A DNA stretch of 64,000 nt from Planococcus shenhongbingii (GTDB taxonomy: Bacteria > Bacillota > Bacilli > Bacillales_A > Planococcaceae): NCBI RefSeq assembly GCF_030413635.1, contig NZ_CP129235.1:1612001-1676000 (forward strand). Direction: 5' to 3'. Each line of letters starts with the position of its first letter. Position 1 is the first letter of the stretch. This document shows positions 1 to 9,402 of this stretch, one piece after another. The position numbers were made by a program, and so were the translations under genes. Below the pieces are notes generated by a model. That model had not been told where the DNA came from, searched no databases, and saw only the letters and a program-made list of their open reading frames with translations.

Positions 1-1
1 T

Positions 2-946
2 ACTGGCCCGATGTTCCGCTACGAGCGTCCGCAAGCTGGCCGCATGCGCCAATTCGTGCAATTCGGCGTGGAAGCGATCGGCTCCAAAGATCCGGCAATC
101 GATGCCGAAGTGATTTCATTGGCGATGGAACTGTACCGTTCAGTCGGCTTGAAACAGCTGCGCTTAGTCCTGAATTCTCTTGGAGATACTGAAAGCCGCA
201 TTGCACACAGAGAAGCGCTTGTGCAGCATTTCGAACCGCGCATCGAGGAGTTCTGCAGCGATTGCCAGACGCGCCTTGAGAAAAACCCGTTGCGCATCCT
301 TGACTGCAAAGTGGACCGCAACCACCCGTTGATGGCGACTGCACCTTCATTGGCGGATTATTTGAACGAAGAATCACAGCTATACTTCGACCAAGTCAAA
401 ATGTACCTGGAAGAGCTGGGCATTGAATATGTCGTGGATCCGAACTTGGTGCGCGGGCTGGATTATTACAACCACACCGCTTTTGAAATCATGAGCGATG
501 CGGAAGGCTTTGGCGCCATTACCACGCTTTGCGGCGGCGGACGTTACAACGGGCTCGTTGAAGATTTGGGCGGACCGGAATCGCCGGGAATCGGCTTTGC
601 GATGAGCATCGAGCGCTTATTATTGGCTCTGGAAATGGAAAAAGTCGAAATTGGCCAGTCACAGAACCTCGAAGTTTATGTAATCGCCATGGACGACGCA
701 TCCAAGAAAAAAGCATTCAACATGATCCAAGAGCTGCGCCTGAATGGCATTTCTGCAGATATGGACTATACCGGCCGGAAACTGAAAGCCCAGATGAAAT
801 CCGCTGACCGCAAAGGCGCAAGCTATGTAATTGTCATCGGCGAGACGGAAATGGAAAGCGGACAAGTGGCCTTGAAAGAAATGGCGACTGGTGAACAGCA
901 ACAGGTTTCATTCGCAGATATTGCTGAAACGATTAAGAAAAAATAA
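2..946 (+). CDS. hisS: Histidyl-tRNA synthetase, 5' end cut off by window
   Basis: Class II aminoacyl-tRNA synthetase that charges tRNA-His in the cytoplasm. The frame is already open at base 2, so about the first quarter of the gene lies outside the window; 314 residues are visible. They begin inside class II motif 2 ([14 protein letters not shown]). The histidine-specific signatures [14 protein letters not shown] and GGGRYNGL follow, then motif 3 ([15 protein letters not shown]). The last 90 or so residues form the anticodon-binding domain. It is followed downstream by aspS, as in Bacillus, but 475 bases of repeat-rich DNA separate the two. Any T-box leader would lie outside the window. Identity is secure; only the start is unknown. 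Confidence 0.97.
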   Translation, partial: TGPMFRYERPQAGRMRQFVQFGVEAIGSKDPAIDAEVISLAMELYRSVGLKQLRLVLNSLGDTESRIAHREALVQHFEPRIEEFCSDCQTRLEKNPLRILDCKVDRNHPLMATAPSLADYLNEESQLYFDQVKMYLEELGIEYVVDPNLVRGLDYYNHTAFEIMSDAEGFGAITTLCGGGRYNGLVEDLGGPESPGIGFAMSIERLLLALEMEKVEIGQSQNLEVYVIAMDDASKKKAFNMIQELRLNGISADMDYTGRKLKAQMKSADRKGASYVIVIGETEMESGQVALKEMATGEQQQVSFADIAETIKKK

Positions 947-965
947 GTGGTCCGCCATTTTTACC

Positions 966-1326
966 CGCTTCGGCCGCTTTGGGTAAGGCTCTCGCCATGA
1001 GCCGAGAAGAACACTCGTCTCGTAGCTAAAAACCTCCTGCTCCTGCATCGCTGCGCTAGCTTCGTCGCAAATGAAATGACCCAAACTACTTTTGGGTCGT
1101 TTCATTGCCTAGCCCTTGGACGCGCCTTCGCTGGATAAGCTTTTTAGAAAAGAGAGAATTATTGAGATAGCTCTTTGATGATTGCTCACTTAGATATGGA
1201 GCAAAACAGCCGAGACTCCCGCGGGGCAGCGTAAGCGACGAGACAGCCGAGACCCCGCAAGGAGCGAAGCGACTGAGGAGGCTTGGCGCCCGCCCGCAGG
1301 AAAGCGTAGCTGTTTAGCGGAATATC
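966..1326. repeat. Mosaic intergenic repeat, copy 1
   Basis: This fills most of the 475-base hisS-aspS gap and contains no credible gene. It begins cgcttcggccgctttggg and ends gcggaatatc, and both ends recur in the element at 32758-33055. Shared internal blocks include gagccgagaaga, acgcgcct, cgctggataagct and agatatggag. A hairpin module preceded by gtcgcaa sits at about 1040-1106, with a 16-bp stem (1070-1085 with 1091-1106). The 3' part (1205-1315) is GC-rich with several gcggg/cccgc words and resembles a class of dispersed intergenic repeat common in Bacillales genomes (from memory, not checked). No poly-T follows the hairpin, so it is not a standard terminator. Confidence 0.75.
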
Positions 1327-1421
1327 GACTGGTGAAAAATATTATTTCAACTTAGTACATGAATTTAACATTTCAATGAGTTAAATAAAGAATAACGATT
1401 ATAAATTTTGGAGGAATAGAT

Positions 1422-3197
1422 ATGTCGAGATCGCATTATAGTGGAGAAGTCAACGAATCGGCCATTGGCCAGCGCGTATCATTAAAAGGATGGGTGCAAA
1501 AGCGGCGCGATTTAGGCGGCTTGATCTTTGTCGATGTCCGCGACAGAAGCGGCATCGTCCAAGTGGTGTTCAACCCTGAAATTTCCGAACAAGCAGCAAA
1601 AATCGGCGAAACATTGCGCAACGAATTTGTGGTGCATATTGAAGGATTGGTCGTTGCCAGATCAGAAGGCCAAGTCAATCCAACGATGAAAACCGGGACA
1701 GTGGAAGTGCAAGTGGACCATGCGACGATTATCAACGCAGCGAAAAACCCGCCGTTTGCAATTGACGACAACACAGAGGTCAGTGAAGACTTGCGCTTGA
1801 AATACCGCTATTTGGACCTTCGCCGGCCGGCAATGTTTGAAACGTTCAAAATGCGTTCGGACATTACAAAATCGGTTCGCCGATTCCTGGATGAAGAAGG
1901 CTTCCTGGAAGTGGAAACGCCGATTTTGACGAAATCGACTCCTGAAGGCGCGCGCGATTATTTGGTGCCAAGCCGTGTGCATGATGGCGAATTTTATGCG
2001 CTTCCTCAATCACCGCAATTGTTCAAGCAGATGCTGATGGTTTCCGGTTTCGATAAATATTATCAAATCGCCCGCTGTTTCCGTGATGAAGATTTGCGTG
2101 CTGACCGCCAGCCGGAATTCACACAGATCGATATGGAAATGAGCTTTAAATCAATGGAAGAAATCATCGAGATGAACGAACGTTTGATGGTCCGGATGAT
2201 GAGCGATGTCAAAGGCATCGACATTGAACCGAAGTTCCAGCGCATGAACTATACCGAAGCGATGGACCGTTACGGTTCAGATAAGCCGGATGTGCGTTTC
2301 GGCCTGGAATTGGTCAACGTTTCCGATTTAGTGGAAAATTCTTCGTTCAAAGTGTTCTCCGGAGCAGTCCAAAACGGCGGACAAGTGAAATTGATCAACG
2401 TCAAAGGGCAAGCGGCAAATTATTCACGCAAAGATATCGACGCGCTTGGTGAGTTCGCTGCCGTATACGGAGCAAAAGGTTTGGCTTGGCTGAAAGTGGA
2501 AGCAGAAGGCATTAAAGGGCCGATTGCGAAATTCTTTGAAGGCGAAGCAGCGGCTGCTTTAACTGAACGTGCAGAAGCTGAAGCGGGAGATCTTCTTTTA
2601 TTCGTAGCGGATTCTTCAGCGGTAGTCGCGGATGCACTCGGAGCTTTACGTTTGAAATTCGGCAAGGAACTCGGCTTGATCGACAACACACAATTTAAGT
2701 TCCTATGGATCACAGACTGGCCGTTGTTTGAATACGATGAAAAAGAAGGGCGCTATTATGCAGCTCACCATCCGTTCACAATGCCGTTTGAAGAAGACCT
2801 TGAGATCTTGACGACAGAACCTCAAAAAGTCCGTGCACAAGCGTATGACCTTGTATTGAACGGCTATGAACTGGGCGGAGGGTCATTGCGTATTTACCGC
2901 CGCGATATCCAGGAAAAAATGTTCCAGATGCTTGGATTCACTGACGAAGAAGCCCGTGCACAGTTCGGCTTCCTGATGGAGGCATTTGAATACGGAACGC
3001 CACCGCACGGCGGAATTGCTTTTGGTCTGGACCGTCTCGTAATGCTATTGGCAGGCCGCACGAACTTGCGTGACACCATTGCTTTCCCGAAAACGGCGAG
3101 CGCCAGCGATTTATTGACGGATGCACCAAGCCCGGTTTCACAAGCGCAGCTTGAAGAATTAAGCCTATCGGTTAGTATTCAGAATAATGAGAAATAA
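1422..3197 (+). CDS. aspS: Aspartyl-tRNA synthetase
   Basis: Charges tRNA-Asp. The protein is 591 residues, the normal length for the bacterial-type enzyme. In order it has an N-terminal OB-fold anticodon-binding domain (about 1-105), the class II catalytic core with motif 2 around residue 215 ([19 protein letters not shown]), the bacterial GAD insertion (about 310-415), and motif 3 ([15 protein letters not shown]) around residue 530. The ATG follows a clear ribosome-binding site (ggagga, 1411-1416). It stands downstream of hisS as in B. subtilis, although the large spacer suggests separate transcription. Whether it also charges tRNA-Asn cannot be judged from sequence alone. Confidence 0.97.
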   Translation: MSRSHYSGEVNESAIGQRVSLKGWVQKRRDLGGLIFVDVRDRSGIVQVVFNPEISEQAAKIGETLRNEFVVHIEGLVVARSEGQVNPTMKTGTVEVQVDHATIINAAKNPPFAIDDNTEVSEDLRLKYRYLDLRRPAMFETFKMRSDITKSVRRFLDEEGFLEVETPILTKSTPEGARDYLVPSRVHDGEFYALPQSPQLFKQMLMVSGFDKYYQIARCFRDEDLRADRQPEFTQIDMEMSFKSMEEIIEMNERLMVRMMSDVKGIDIEPKFQRMNYTEAMDRYGSDKPDVRFGLELVNVSDLVENSSFKVFSGAVQNGGQVKLINVKGQAANYSRKDIDALGEFAAVYGAKGLAWLKVEAEGIKGPIAKFFEGEAAAALTERAEAEAGDLLLFVADSSAVVADALGALRLKFGKELGLIDNTQFKFLWITDWPLFEYDEKEGRYYAAHHPFTMPFEEDLEILTTEPQKVRAQAYDLVLNGYELGGGSLRIYRRDIQEKMFQMLGFTDEEARAQFGFLMEAFEYGTPPHGGIAFGLDRLVMLLAGRTNLRDTIAFPKTASASDLLTDAPSPVSQAQLEELSLSVSIQNNEK

Positions 3198-3246
3198 CTA
3201 GAGTAAATATCTTGTGCAAATAAATAAGGTATGCTAACATACAAGT

Positions 3247-3440
3247 AGTAGAGAATCCTGATGTGTTCGTTTTAAGCTATTCAGTTTTGACCCAACATTT
3301 TGTCGTCGGGAGACCAAATTTTATCATGGCTAACATGCCTCTTTAGCGGGAAGTTATAAGTGATAAAGCGGTCACCCACCTGCTTGAAGCGGGTTCAAAA
3401 ACGATATGCAACACAAGGACGGCACGATTGGGATTCTCCA
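3247..3440 (+). ncRNA. ssrS: 6S RNA
   Basis: Regulatory RNA that binds sigma-A RNA polymerase by mimicking an open promoter. The ends form a perfect 8-bp closing stem, gagaatcc (3251-3258) with ggattctc (3431-3438), about 190 nt apart, the usual 6S length. Internal words match what I recall of B. subtilis 6S-1 RNA: ctgatgtgtt near the 5' end, taacatgcctctt in the middle, gtcacccacctg and gcgggttcaa in the 3' half. A promoter with TTGTGC (3212-3217), a 17-bp spacer and TAACAT (3235-3240) places the start near 3247. The position between aspS and tcdA also matches my memory of the B. subtilis bsrA locus. The exact ends are estimates. Confidence 0.88.
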
Positions 3441-3456
3441 TTATTTTAACTTTACG

Positions 3457-3487
3457 CCCTTCGGCAATTTGTCGGAGGGTTTTTATT
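3457..3487 (+). terminator. Intrinsic terminator of the 6S RNA
   Basis: Inverted repeat cccttcggca / tgtcggaggg (10 bp with two G-U pairs, short loop) followed directly by a run of T residues. It lies just after the 6S closing stem and before tcdA. Confidence 0.85.
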
Positions 3488-3545
3488 TGTGTATAATTCC
3501 TATTAGACAGACGTATCATCTTTGAATTTGAAGGGCAGGGAAATC

Positions 3546-4310
3546 ATGTTACATCAATTTTCACGAAATGAATTAGCAGTAGGCAAAGAAGGAATCGAAT
3601 TGTTGAAAGGTACAACCGTCGCTATACTGGGCGTTGGCGGAGTAGGTTCTTTTGCTGCTGAAGCATGTGCCAGAAGCGGCGTAGGACGGATTATACTGGT
3701 CGATAAAGACGATGTCGACATCACCAATATCAACCGCCAGTTGGTCGCCAATTTATCGACCGTCGGCAAATCGAAAGCCGGCGTCATGAAAGACCGGATC
3801 GCGGATATCAATACGGAATGTGAAGTGATTTCTTTACATATGTTCTATACCGAAGAAACGTATGAAGAATTTTTCAGCTACGAACCGGATTATGTTATTG
3901 ATGCATCGGATACGATGATTTATAAAGTTCACTTGATGCAGGAATGCTATAAACGCGGCGTCAAAATCATTTCAAGTATGGGTGCTGCCAATAAAACCGA
4001 CCCGACGCGTTTCCAGATTGCTGACATCTCCAAAACACATACGGATCCACTGGCAAAAATCATCCGCAAAAAATTGCGCGAAGCGGGTATCCGCAAAGGC
4101 ATTCCAGTCGTGTTTTCGGACGAAAGCCCGATCGTGATTCGCCAAGACGTGGTAGAAACAGTCGGCAAGCCGGATGCAGCTATCCGCAAAGCGAAAATGC
4201 CGCCAAGTTCGAACGCCTTTACACCGTCAACTGTCGGCTTGATTTGCGCCAGCTGGGTAGTCAATGATATCACCCGCTCGATTCCCATCGAACGCGTCAG
4301 AAATAATTAA
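3546..4310 (+). CDS. tcdA: tRNA threonylcarbamoyladenosine dehydratase
   Basis: ThiF/E1-like enzyme (CsdL/YrvM family) that cyclises t6A37 of ANN-decoding tRNAs to ct6A using ATP. The 254-residue protein has the nucleotide-binding motif GVGGVGS at 29-35, then LVDKDDVDITNINRQ, typical of E1-like folds. I chose ATG 3546 because MLHQFSRNELA matches the family start. The frame extends to a TTG at 3522, which has no good ribosome-binding site. It lies next to aspS as in B. subtilis and ends at a strong terminator. It is probably transcribed on its own, since the 6S terminator lies upstream. Confidence 0.93.
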   Translation: MLHQFSRNELAVGKEGIELLKGTTVAILGVGGVGSFAAEACARSGVGRIILVDKDDVDITNINRQLVANLSTVGKSKAGVMKDRIADINTECEVISLHMFYTEETYEEFFSYEPDYVIDASDTMIYKVHLMQECYKRGVKIISSMGAANKTDPTRFQIADISKTHTDPLAKIIRKKLREAGIRKGIPVVFSDESPIVIRQDVVETVGKPDAAIRKAKMPPSSNAFTPSTVGLICASWVVNDITRSIPIERVRNN

Positions 4311-4316
4311 AGAACA

Positions 4317-4346
4317 AGCCGGCTCATCTTGCGAGCCGGCTTTTGT
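4317..4346 (+). terminator. Intrinsic terminator of tcdA
   Basis: Perfect 9-bp stem agccggctc / gagccggct with a 7-base loop, followed by TTTT. Confidence 0.85.
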
Positions 4347-4449
4347 GTGGGGAATTTAAAAAAATGGATGCCAAAAGAAAGAGCGCTTTTCGCTGGCGCA
4401 AAGCATCAAAATCGGTCGTAGAGTTTGCTTTCGGATGTCGAATTATGGT

Positions 4450-4544
4450 GAACGCAAATAAGCTCTTCACGAACGCAAATAAAAGTTTTTAAACGCAAAT
4501 AAACCATCCACGAACGCAAATAAAATTAGCTAAGCGCAAATAAA
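4450..4544. repeat. Array 1: five phased repeats of CGCAAATAA
   Basis: Five copies of the word CGCAAATAA, usually preceded by GAA, lie between the convergent genes tcdA and rarA. The word starts at 4453, 4474, 4494, 4515 and 4535, so the spacing is 21, 20, 21 and 20 bp. About 12 bases are conserved per unit; the 8-9 bases between are unrelated. The alternating 20/21 spacing excludes a coding repeat. No function is known to me. See also 11892-11987 and 54931-55008. Confidence 0.9.
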
Positions 4545-4578
4545 TAAAGAAAAAGCCATTCCGCGGACGGAAATGGCT
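4545..4578 (-). terminator. Intrinsic terminator of rarA
   Basis: Read on the minus strand, the stem agccatttccg / cggaatggct is followed by TTTTTCTTTATTT. It lies just after the rarA stop codon and directly abuts the end of repeat array 1. Confidence 0.75.
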
Positions 4579-4586
4579 TCGACTAT

Positions 4587-5873
4587 TTATTTTTTCTTCC
4601 GGAATGATTTCAATTTCTCGTAGATTCCAGCGTATTTCTTCTCCGCGCCAGCAATCACCGGCTGATAATACTCCGCAGACTTCACTTCTTTCGGCAAATA
4701 ATCCTGGTCGACCCAGCCGCCGTACGATCCAAGCGGCGTGTCGTGCGGATATTTATAGCCGCCGTGGCCGAGTTCGGCTGCACCGGCATAATGGCCATCG
4801 CGCAAGTGCATCGGGATATCGCCCGTGTCGCCTTTATTGATCGCCGCCATGGCTGCGTCGATTGCTTTGTAGGCGGAATTGGATTTTTCCGATAAGCACA
4901 TCTCGGCAACCGCTTGCGCGAGCGGGATGCGGGCTTCAGGCAAGCCGAGCCGGTCTGCCGCTTGGCAGGCAGCCAGCACATGGCCGCCGACTTGCGGATT
5001 AGCGAGGCCGATATCTTCATAAGCCATGACCAGCAAGCGGCGCGTCACAGCTGTAAGATCGCCATTTTCCAAAAGATGCCCCAAATAATACATGGCAGCA
5101 TTGACGTCACTGCCGCGCACTGATTTTTGCAGCGCGGACAGCAGATTGTAAAAATGGGAGCCTTTTTTATCGCCGAAAACGCCGACGCGTTTGATCATTT
5201 GTTCGACCATTTGGTCTTCGACGATATATTTGCCATCACGCTCATCCGATGCGACAACGATCGATTCGAGCATCGTCAATGCTTTGCGGGCATCTCCGTT
5301 GGTGCCTTCCGCGATGCGTTCGACTTGCGCCGGTGAGATTTCAATTTCATAATTGCCCAGTCCGCGTTTCGAATCGGACAACGCATTGTTCAAGAGCTGG
5401 ACGATGTCTTCATGCTTCAGCCGTTTCAGCTGCTTGATTTCGCCACAGCGGGAACGGATTGCCGGGTTGACGTCATGGAAGGGATTTTCCGTCGTGGCAC
5501 CGATCAGCACGATGGCGCCGCTTTCAACATGCGGCAATAGCGCGTCTTGCTGGAGTTTATTGAAACGATGGATTTCGTCCAGAAACAGCAGGACTTTGCC
5601 GGTGATGCGCGCTTCAGCGACTACTTCTTCGACGTCTTTCTTGCCGGACGTCGTTGCGTTCAGCGCGATGAAGGGCAGTTTGGAAGTGCCGGCGATGGCG
5701 TGGGCAATGGATGTTTTGCCGATTCCCGGCTCGCCGTAAAGCAGGATCGATGGCACATGGCCGTTCTGTATCATTTTATATAATGCCGTATGCGGTCCGA
5801 TGACGTGCTGTTGTCCGACAACTTCATCGATTGTCCGCGGACGCATACGAAAAGCTAAAGGTTCGTTCTGCAA
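4587..5873 (-). CDS. rarA: Replication-associated recombination AAA+ ATPase RarA (MgsA)
   Basis: Clamp-loader-like AAA+ ATPase acting at stalled replication forks. Walker A is GEPGIGKT (47-54), Walker B is LLFLDEIHR (about 95-103), and a sensor region GATTENPFHDVNPAIRSR follows. The C-terminal half is the family tetramerisation region. I chose TTG at 5873-5871 as the start: it lies 8 bases after an excellent ribosome-binding site (ggaaggag) and begins MQNEPLAFRMRP as in homologues. That gives 428 residues, close to the usual 420. The frame continues upstream to an ATG at 5951, but that would run into the divergent cymR promoter. It is convergent with tcdA. Confidence 0.93.
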   Translation of the reverse strand: MQNEPLAFRMRPRTIDEVVGQQHVIGPHTALYKMIQNGHVPSILLYGEPGIGKTSIAHAIAGTSKLPFIALNATTSGKKDVEEVVAEARITGKVLLFLDEIHRFNKLQQDALLPHVESGAIVLIGATTENPFHDVNPAIRSRCGEIKQLKRLKHEDIVQLLNNALSDSKRGLGNYEIEISPAQVERIAEGTNGDARKALTMLESIVVASDERDGKYIVEDQMVEQMIKRVGVFGDKKGSHFYNLLSALQKSVRGSDVNAAMYYLGHLLENGDLTAVTRRLLVMAYEDIGLANPQVGGHVLAACQAADRLGLPEARIPLAQAVAEMCLSEKSNSAYKAIDAAMAAINKGDTGDIPMHLRDGHYAGAAELGHGGYKYPHDTPLGSYGGWVDQDYLPKEVKSAEYYQPVIAGAEKKYAGIYEKLKSFRKKK

Positions 5874-5934
5874 ATCAAAAAACTCCTTCCGTACATTCGT
5901 TCTATCAGTATATCGTTTTGACAAATAAAAGTCA

Positions 5935-5963
5935 TTGCAAGTCCATTTCATGTAACGTATGAT
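5935..5963 (+). promoter_or_regulatory. Sigma-A promoter of cymR
   Basis: TTGCAA, 17-bp spacer, TATGAT, with further T/A-rich bases (TATACT) just after. It lies in the 135-bp divergent rarA-cymR region. Confidence 0.6.
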
Positions 5964-6008
5964 ATACTATTTTGAAGAATAATTGGAATCTGATTCAGGG
6001 GTGTAATG

Positions 6009-6425
6009 ATGAAAATATCAACAAAAGGCCGTTACGGCTTAACCATTATGATTGCGTTAGGAAAACATTACGGAGAAGGGCCCATTCCGCTCCGCAAAAT
6101 TGCAGCGGACTATGATTTGTCTGAAGCTTATTTAGAGCAGCTTGTCGGGCCGCTTCGAAATTCCGGCCTGGTCAAAAGTGTACGCGGGGCTTACGGCGGC
6201 TATATGCTAACGCGTTCACCGAAAGAAATTTCAGCCGGTGATGTAATCCGTGTCCTTGAAGGGCCGATTCAGCCAGTTGAAGGCATTGAAGACGAAGCAC
6301 AGCCACAGCGGGAATTATGGGTCCGCATCCGGGACGCGGTAAAAAATGTGCTGGATACCACGACGATTGAAGATTTAACCAAAACGCAAGACACCGATAA
6401 CGAAAACTATATGTTCTATATATAA
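6009..6425 (+). CDS. cymR: Rrf2-family cysteine metabolism repressor CymR
   Basis: Master repressor of sulfur assimilation and cysteine uptake genes in Bacilli, acting with cysteine synthase as co-repressor. The protein is 138 residues when started at the second of two adjacent ATGs, the same length as B. subtilis CymR. It opens MKISTKGRYGLTIMIALGK, the Rrf2 winged-helix signature, with the recognition region LSEAYLEQLVGPLRNSGLVKS around 38-58. It has no cysteine cluster, which fits CymR rather than the Fe-S sensor IscR. The ATG at 6006 is an alternative start. It is followed 13 bp downstream by a cysteine desulfurase. Confidence 0.95.
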   Translation: MKISTKGRYGLTIMIALGKHYGEGPIPLRKIAADYDLSEAYLEQLVGPLRNSGLVKSVRGAYGGYMLTRSPKEISAGDVIRVLEGPIQPVEGIEDEAQPQRELWVRIRDAVKNVLDTTTIEDLTKTQDTDNENYMFYI

Positions 6426-6438
6426 GGAGTCAGTCAAA

Positions 6439-7572
6439 ATGAATCGAATTTATTTGGACCATGCGGCCACTTCTCCGATGCATCCGGAAGTGGCTGATGT
6501 ATTTTCACAAGCGCTCGGGACTGTATTCGGCAATCCTTCGAGCATCCACGGAACGGGAAGAATCGCACGGAAAGCGCTGGATGATGCACGCCGCATATTT
6601 GCGAAAAGCATCAACGCCAACGACCCGGAAATCATTTTCACGAGCGGCGGGACGGAAGCGGACAACTTCGCGATTTTCGGAACGGCTGCCAAAAAGCAGG
6701 GAAAACACATTATTACTTCTACGATTGAGCACCATGCTGTTCTCCATGCCTGCGCTAAATTGGAAAGCGACGGCTATGACGTCACGTATTTGCCGGTTGA
6801 CAAAAACGGCTTAGTGCGAGCAGAAGACGTGAAAAATGCTTTGAGGGACGATACAATTTTAGTGACCATCATGCTGGGCAATAATGAAATTGGGACCATC
6901 CAGCCCATTGCGGAAATCGGGGAGCTTTTGAAAGACACCGATGTCACATTCCATACCGATGCCGTCCAGGCGTATGGCGTTTTGCCGGTTGATGTGGAAC
7001 AGTTGCATGTGGATTTATTGTCCGTATCCGCCCATAAACTGAATGGACCGAAAGGCATCGGCTTTTTATACCAGCGCAAAGGCACGCCGCTCGCTCCGTT
7101 ATTATATGGCGGGGAACAGGAACGGAAACGCCGCGCAGGAACCGAAAATGTTCCGGCGATCACAGCGTTCGCCAAAGCGGTGGAAATTTCACTAGCAACG
7201 ATGGAGCAGAAACAAGCTGCCTATCAGGGATATAAAAAAATCTTCAAAAACGTTCTCCGGGAGGAAGGCGTAGAATTCAAGGAAAACGGCATCAACCCTT
7301 TGCCGCATATCCTGAATCTCAGCCTGCCTGGGATCGAAATCGAGTCGTTCCTTGTGAACTTGGACCTTGCCGGAATTTCGGCGTCGAGCGGATCCGCCTG
7401 TACAGCGGGTTCGATCGACCCGTCGCATGTTCTGGTCGCCATGTACGGCGACCAGGCGGAAGAATTGCGGAATTCGATCCGCTTCAGTTTCGGCATCGGC
7501 TTGACCGAAGCACAAATAACAGAAGCTGCTGAAAAAACAGCTCAAATCAGTAAGCGCTTGGCGCTAAAATGA
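6439..7572 (+). CDS. yrvO: Cysteine desulfurase partner of MnmA
   Basis: PLP enzyme that removes sulfur from cysteine as a persulfide. It is 377 residues. N-terminal YLDHAATSPMHPEV is typical of the NifS/IscS class. The PLP lysine lies in SVSAHKLNGPKGIGF (around 197), and the persulfide loop is SSGSACTAGS around residue 325, with the catalytic Cys. In B. subtilis, YrvO passes sulfur directly to MnmA; the neighbouring mnmA only 14 bp downstream supports the same role here. The ribosome-binding site is aagg 6424-6427. It is likely co-transcribed with cymR. Confidence 0.95.
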   Translation: MNRIYLDHAATSPMHPEVADVFSQALGTVFGNPSSIHGTGRIARKALDDARRIFAKSINANDPEIIFTSGGTEADNFAIFGTAAKKQGKHIITSTIEHHAVLHACAKLESDGYDVTYLPVDKNGLVRAEDVKNALRDDTILVTIMLGNNEIGTIQPIAEIGELLKDTDVTFHTDAVQAYGVLPVDVEQLHVDLLSVSAHKLNGPKGIGFLYQRKGTPLAPLLYGGEQERKRRAGTENVPAITAFAKAVEISLATMEQKQAAYQGYKKIFKNVLREEGVEFKENGINPLPHILNLSLPGIEIESFLVNLDLAGISASSGSACTAGSIDPSHVLVAMYGDQAEELRNSIRFSFGIGLTEAQITEAAEKTAQISKRLALK

Positions 7573-7586
7573 AAAGGTGATTATAA

Positions 7587-8705
<1,119 letters not shown>

Positions 8706-8716
8706 TAGGAGAGACA

Positions 8717-9379
8717 ATGATGAATTATAACGAAATCGGCATTCAAGCCCTTCAAGAAGGAAATACCGAAGAAGCGATCAAAGCTTTTACGCAGGCGATT
8801 GAAGAAGAACCGAACAATCCGCTAGGCTATATCAACTTCGGCCATGTATTGACGTCTATGGACGATGTAGAGCGGGCAGAGCGTTTTTTCCAAAAAGCGA
8901 TTGTGCTGGATGAAACTTCGGCTACCGCATATTACGGCCTGGCCAATTTGTATTTCAATGGGGAACGCTATGCGGAAGCATTGAAATTATATGAAAAAGC
9001 AGTGCAATACGGCCTTGAAGGAGCGGACGCGCATTTCATGATCGGCAAATGCTTCGAGAAATTGGAGCAGCCGAAACTGGCGCTTCCGTACCTTCAGCGT
9101 GCGGTCGAATTAGACCCGGCTGATGTGCAAGCGCGCCTGAGCTACGGCATAACGCTTGCTTCCATGGAATTGTTCGAGCTGGCGGAACCGCAGTTTTTGC
9201 AGGTTCTGGAGCAGGATCCGGATCACGCGGATGCGCATTATAACCTCGGTGTTCTTTACGCGGTATCCACAGACCGCGTCCAAGATGCCATGCACCATTT
9301 GAAACAAGCTTATACACTTGATGACCGCAATGAAATGGCGCGTTATGCGTATGATATGATTGCTACAAAACTACAATAA
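8717..9379 (+). CDS. yrrB: TPR-repeat protein YrrB
   Basis: A soluble 220-residue protein built almost entirely of tetratricopeptide repeats, a protein-protein interaction scaffold. About six 34-residue units can be seen, with consensus Ala/Gly/Tyr positions (YINFGHVL, YYGLANLYF, HFMIGKCFEKL, RLSYGITLA, HYNLGVLYA). There is no signal peptide or membrane segment. It sits between mnmA and recD2 as in B. subtilis. Two adjacent ATGs (8717, 8720) follow the ribosome-binding site aggagag; either may be used. The biological partner is unknown. Confidence 0.85.
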   Translation: MMNYNEIGIQALQEGNTEEAIKAFTQAIEEEPNNPLGYINFGHVLTSMDDVERAERFFQKAIVLDETSATAYYGLANLYFNGERYAEALKLYEKAVQYGLEGADAHFMIGKCFEKLEQPKLALPYLQRAVELDPADVQARLSYGITLASMELFELAEPQFLQVLEQDPDHADAHYNLGVLYAVSTDRVQDAMHHLKQAYTLDDRNEMARYAYDMIATKLQ

Positions 9380-9402
9380 AACTGTGAAAGGAGACGGCAG
9401 AT

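Noticed and set aside
1070..1106. Terminator of hisS
   Set aside because: The 16-bp hairpin is not followed by a T-run, and it recurs in form but not in sequence inside another repeat copy, so it belongs to the repeat.
4450..4544. CRISPR array
   Set aside because: Units are only about 12 bases with 8-9 base spacers, copies vary, and no cas genes are near. The same holds for arrays 2 and 3.
5353..5739. Plus-strand open frames opposite rarA
   Set aside because: Several overlapping frames, all antisense to a well-supported AAA+ ATPase and without domain features.
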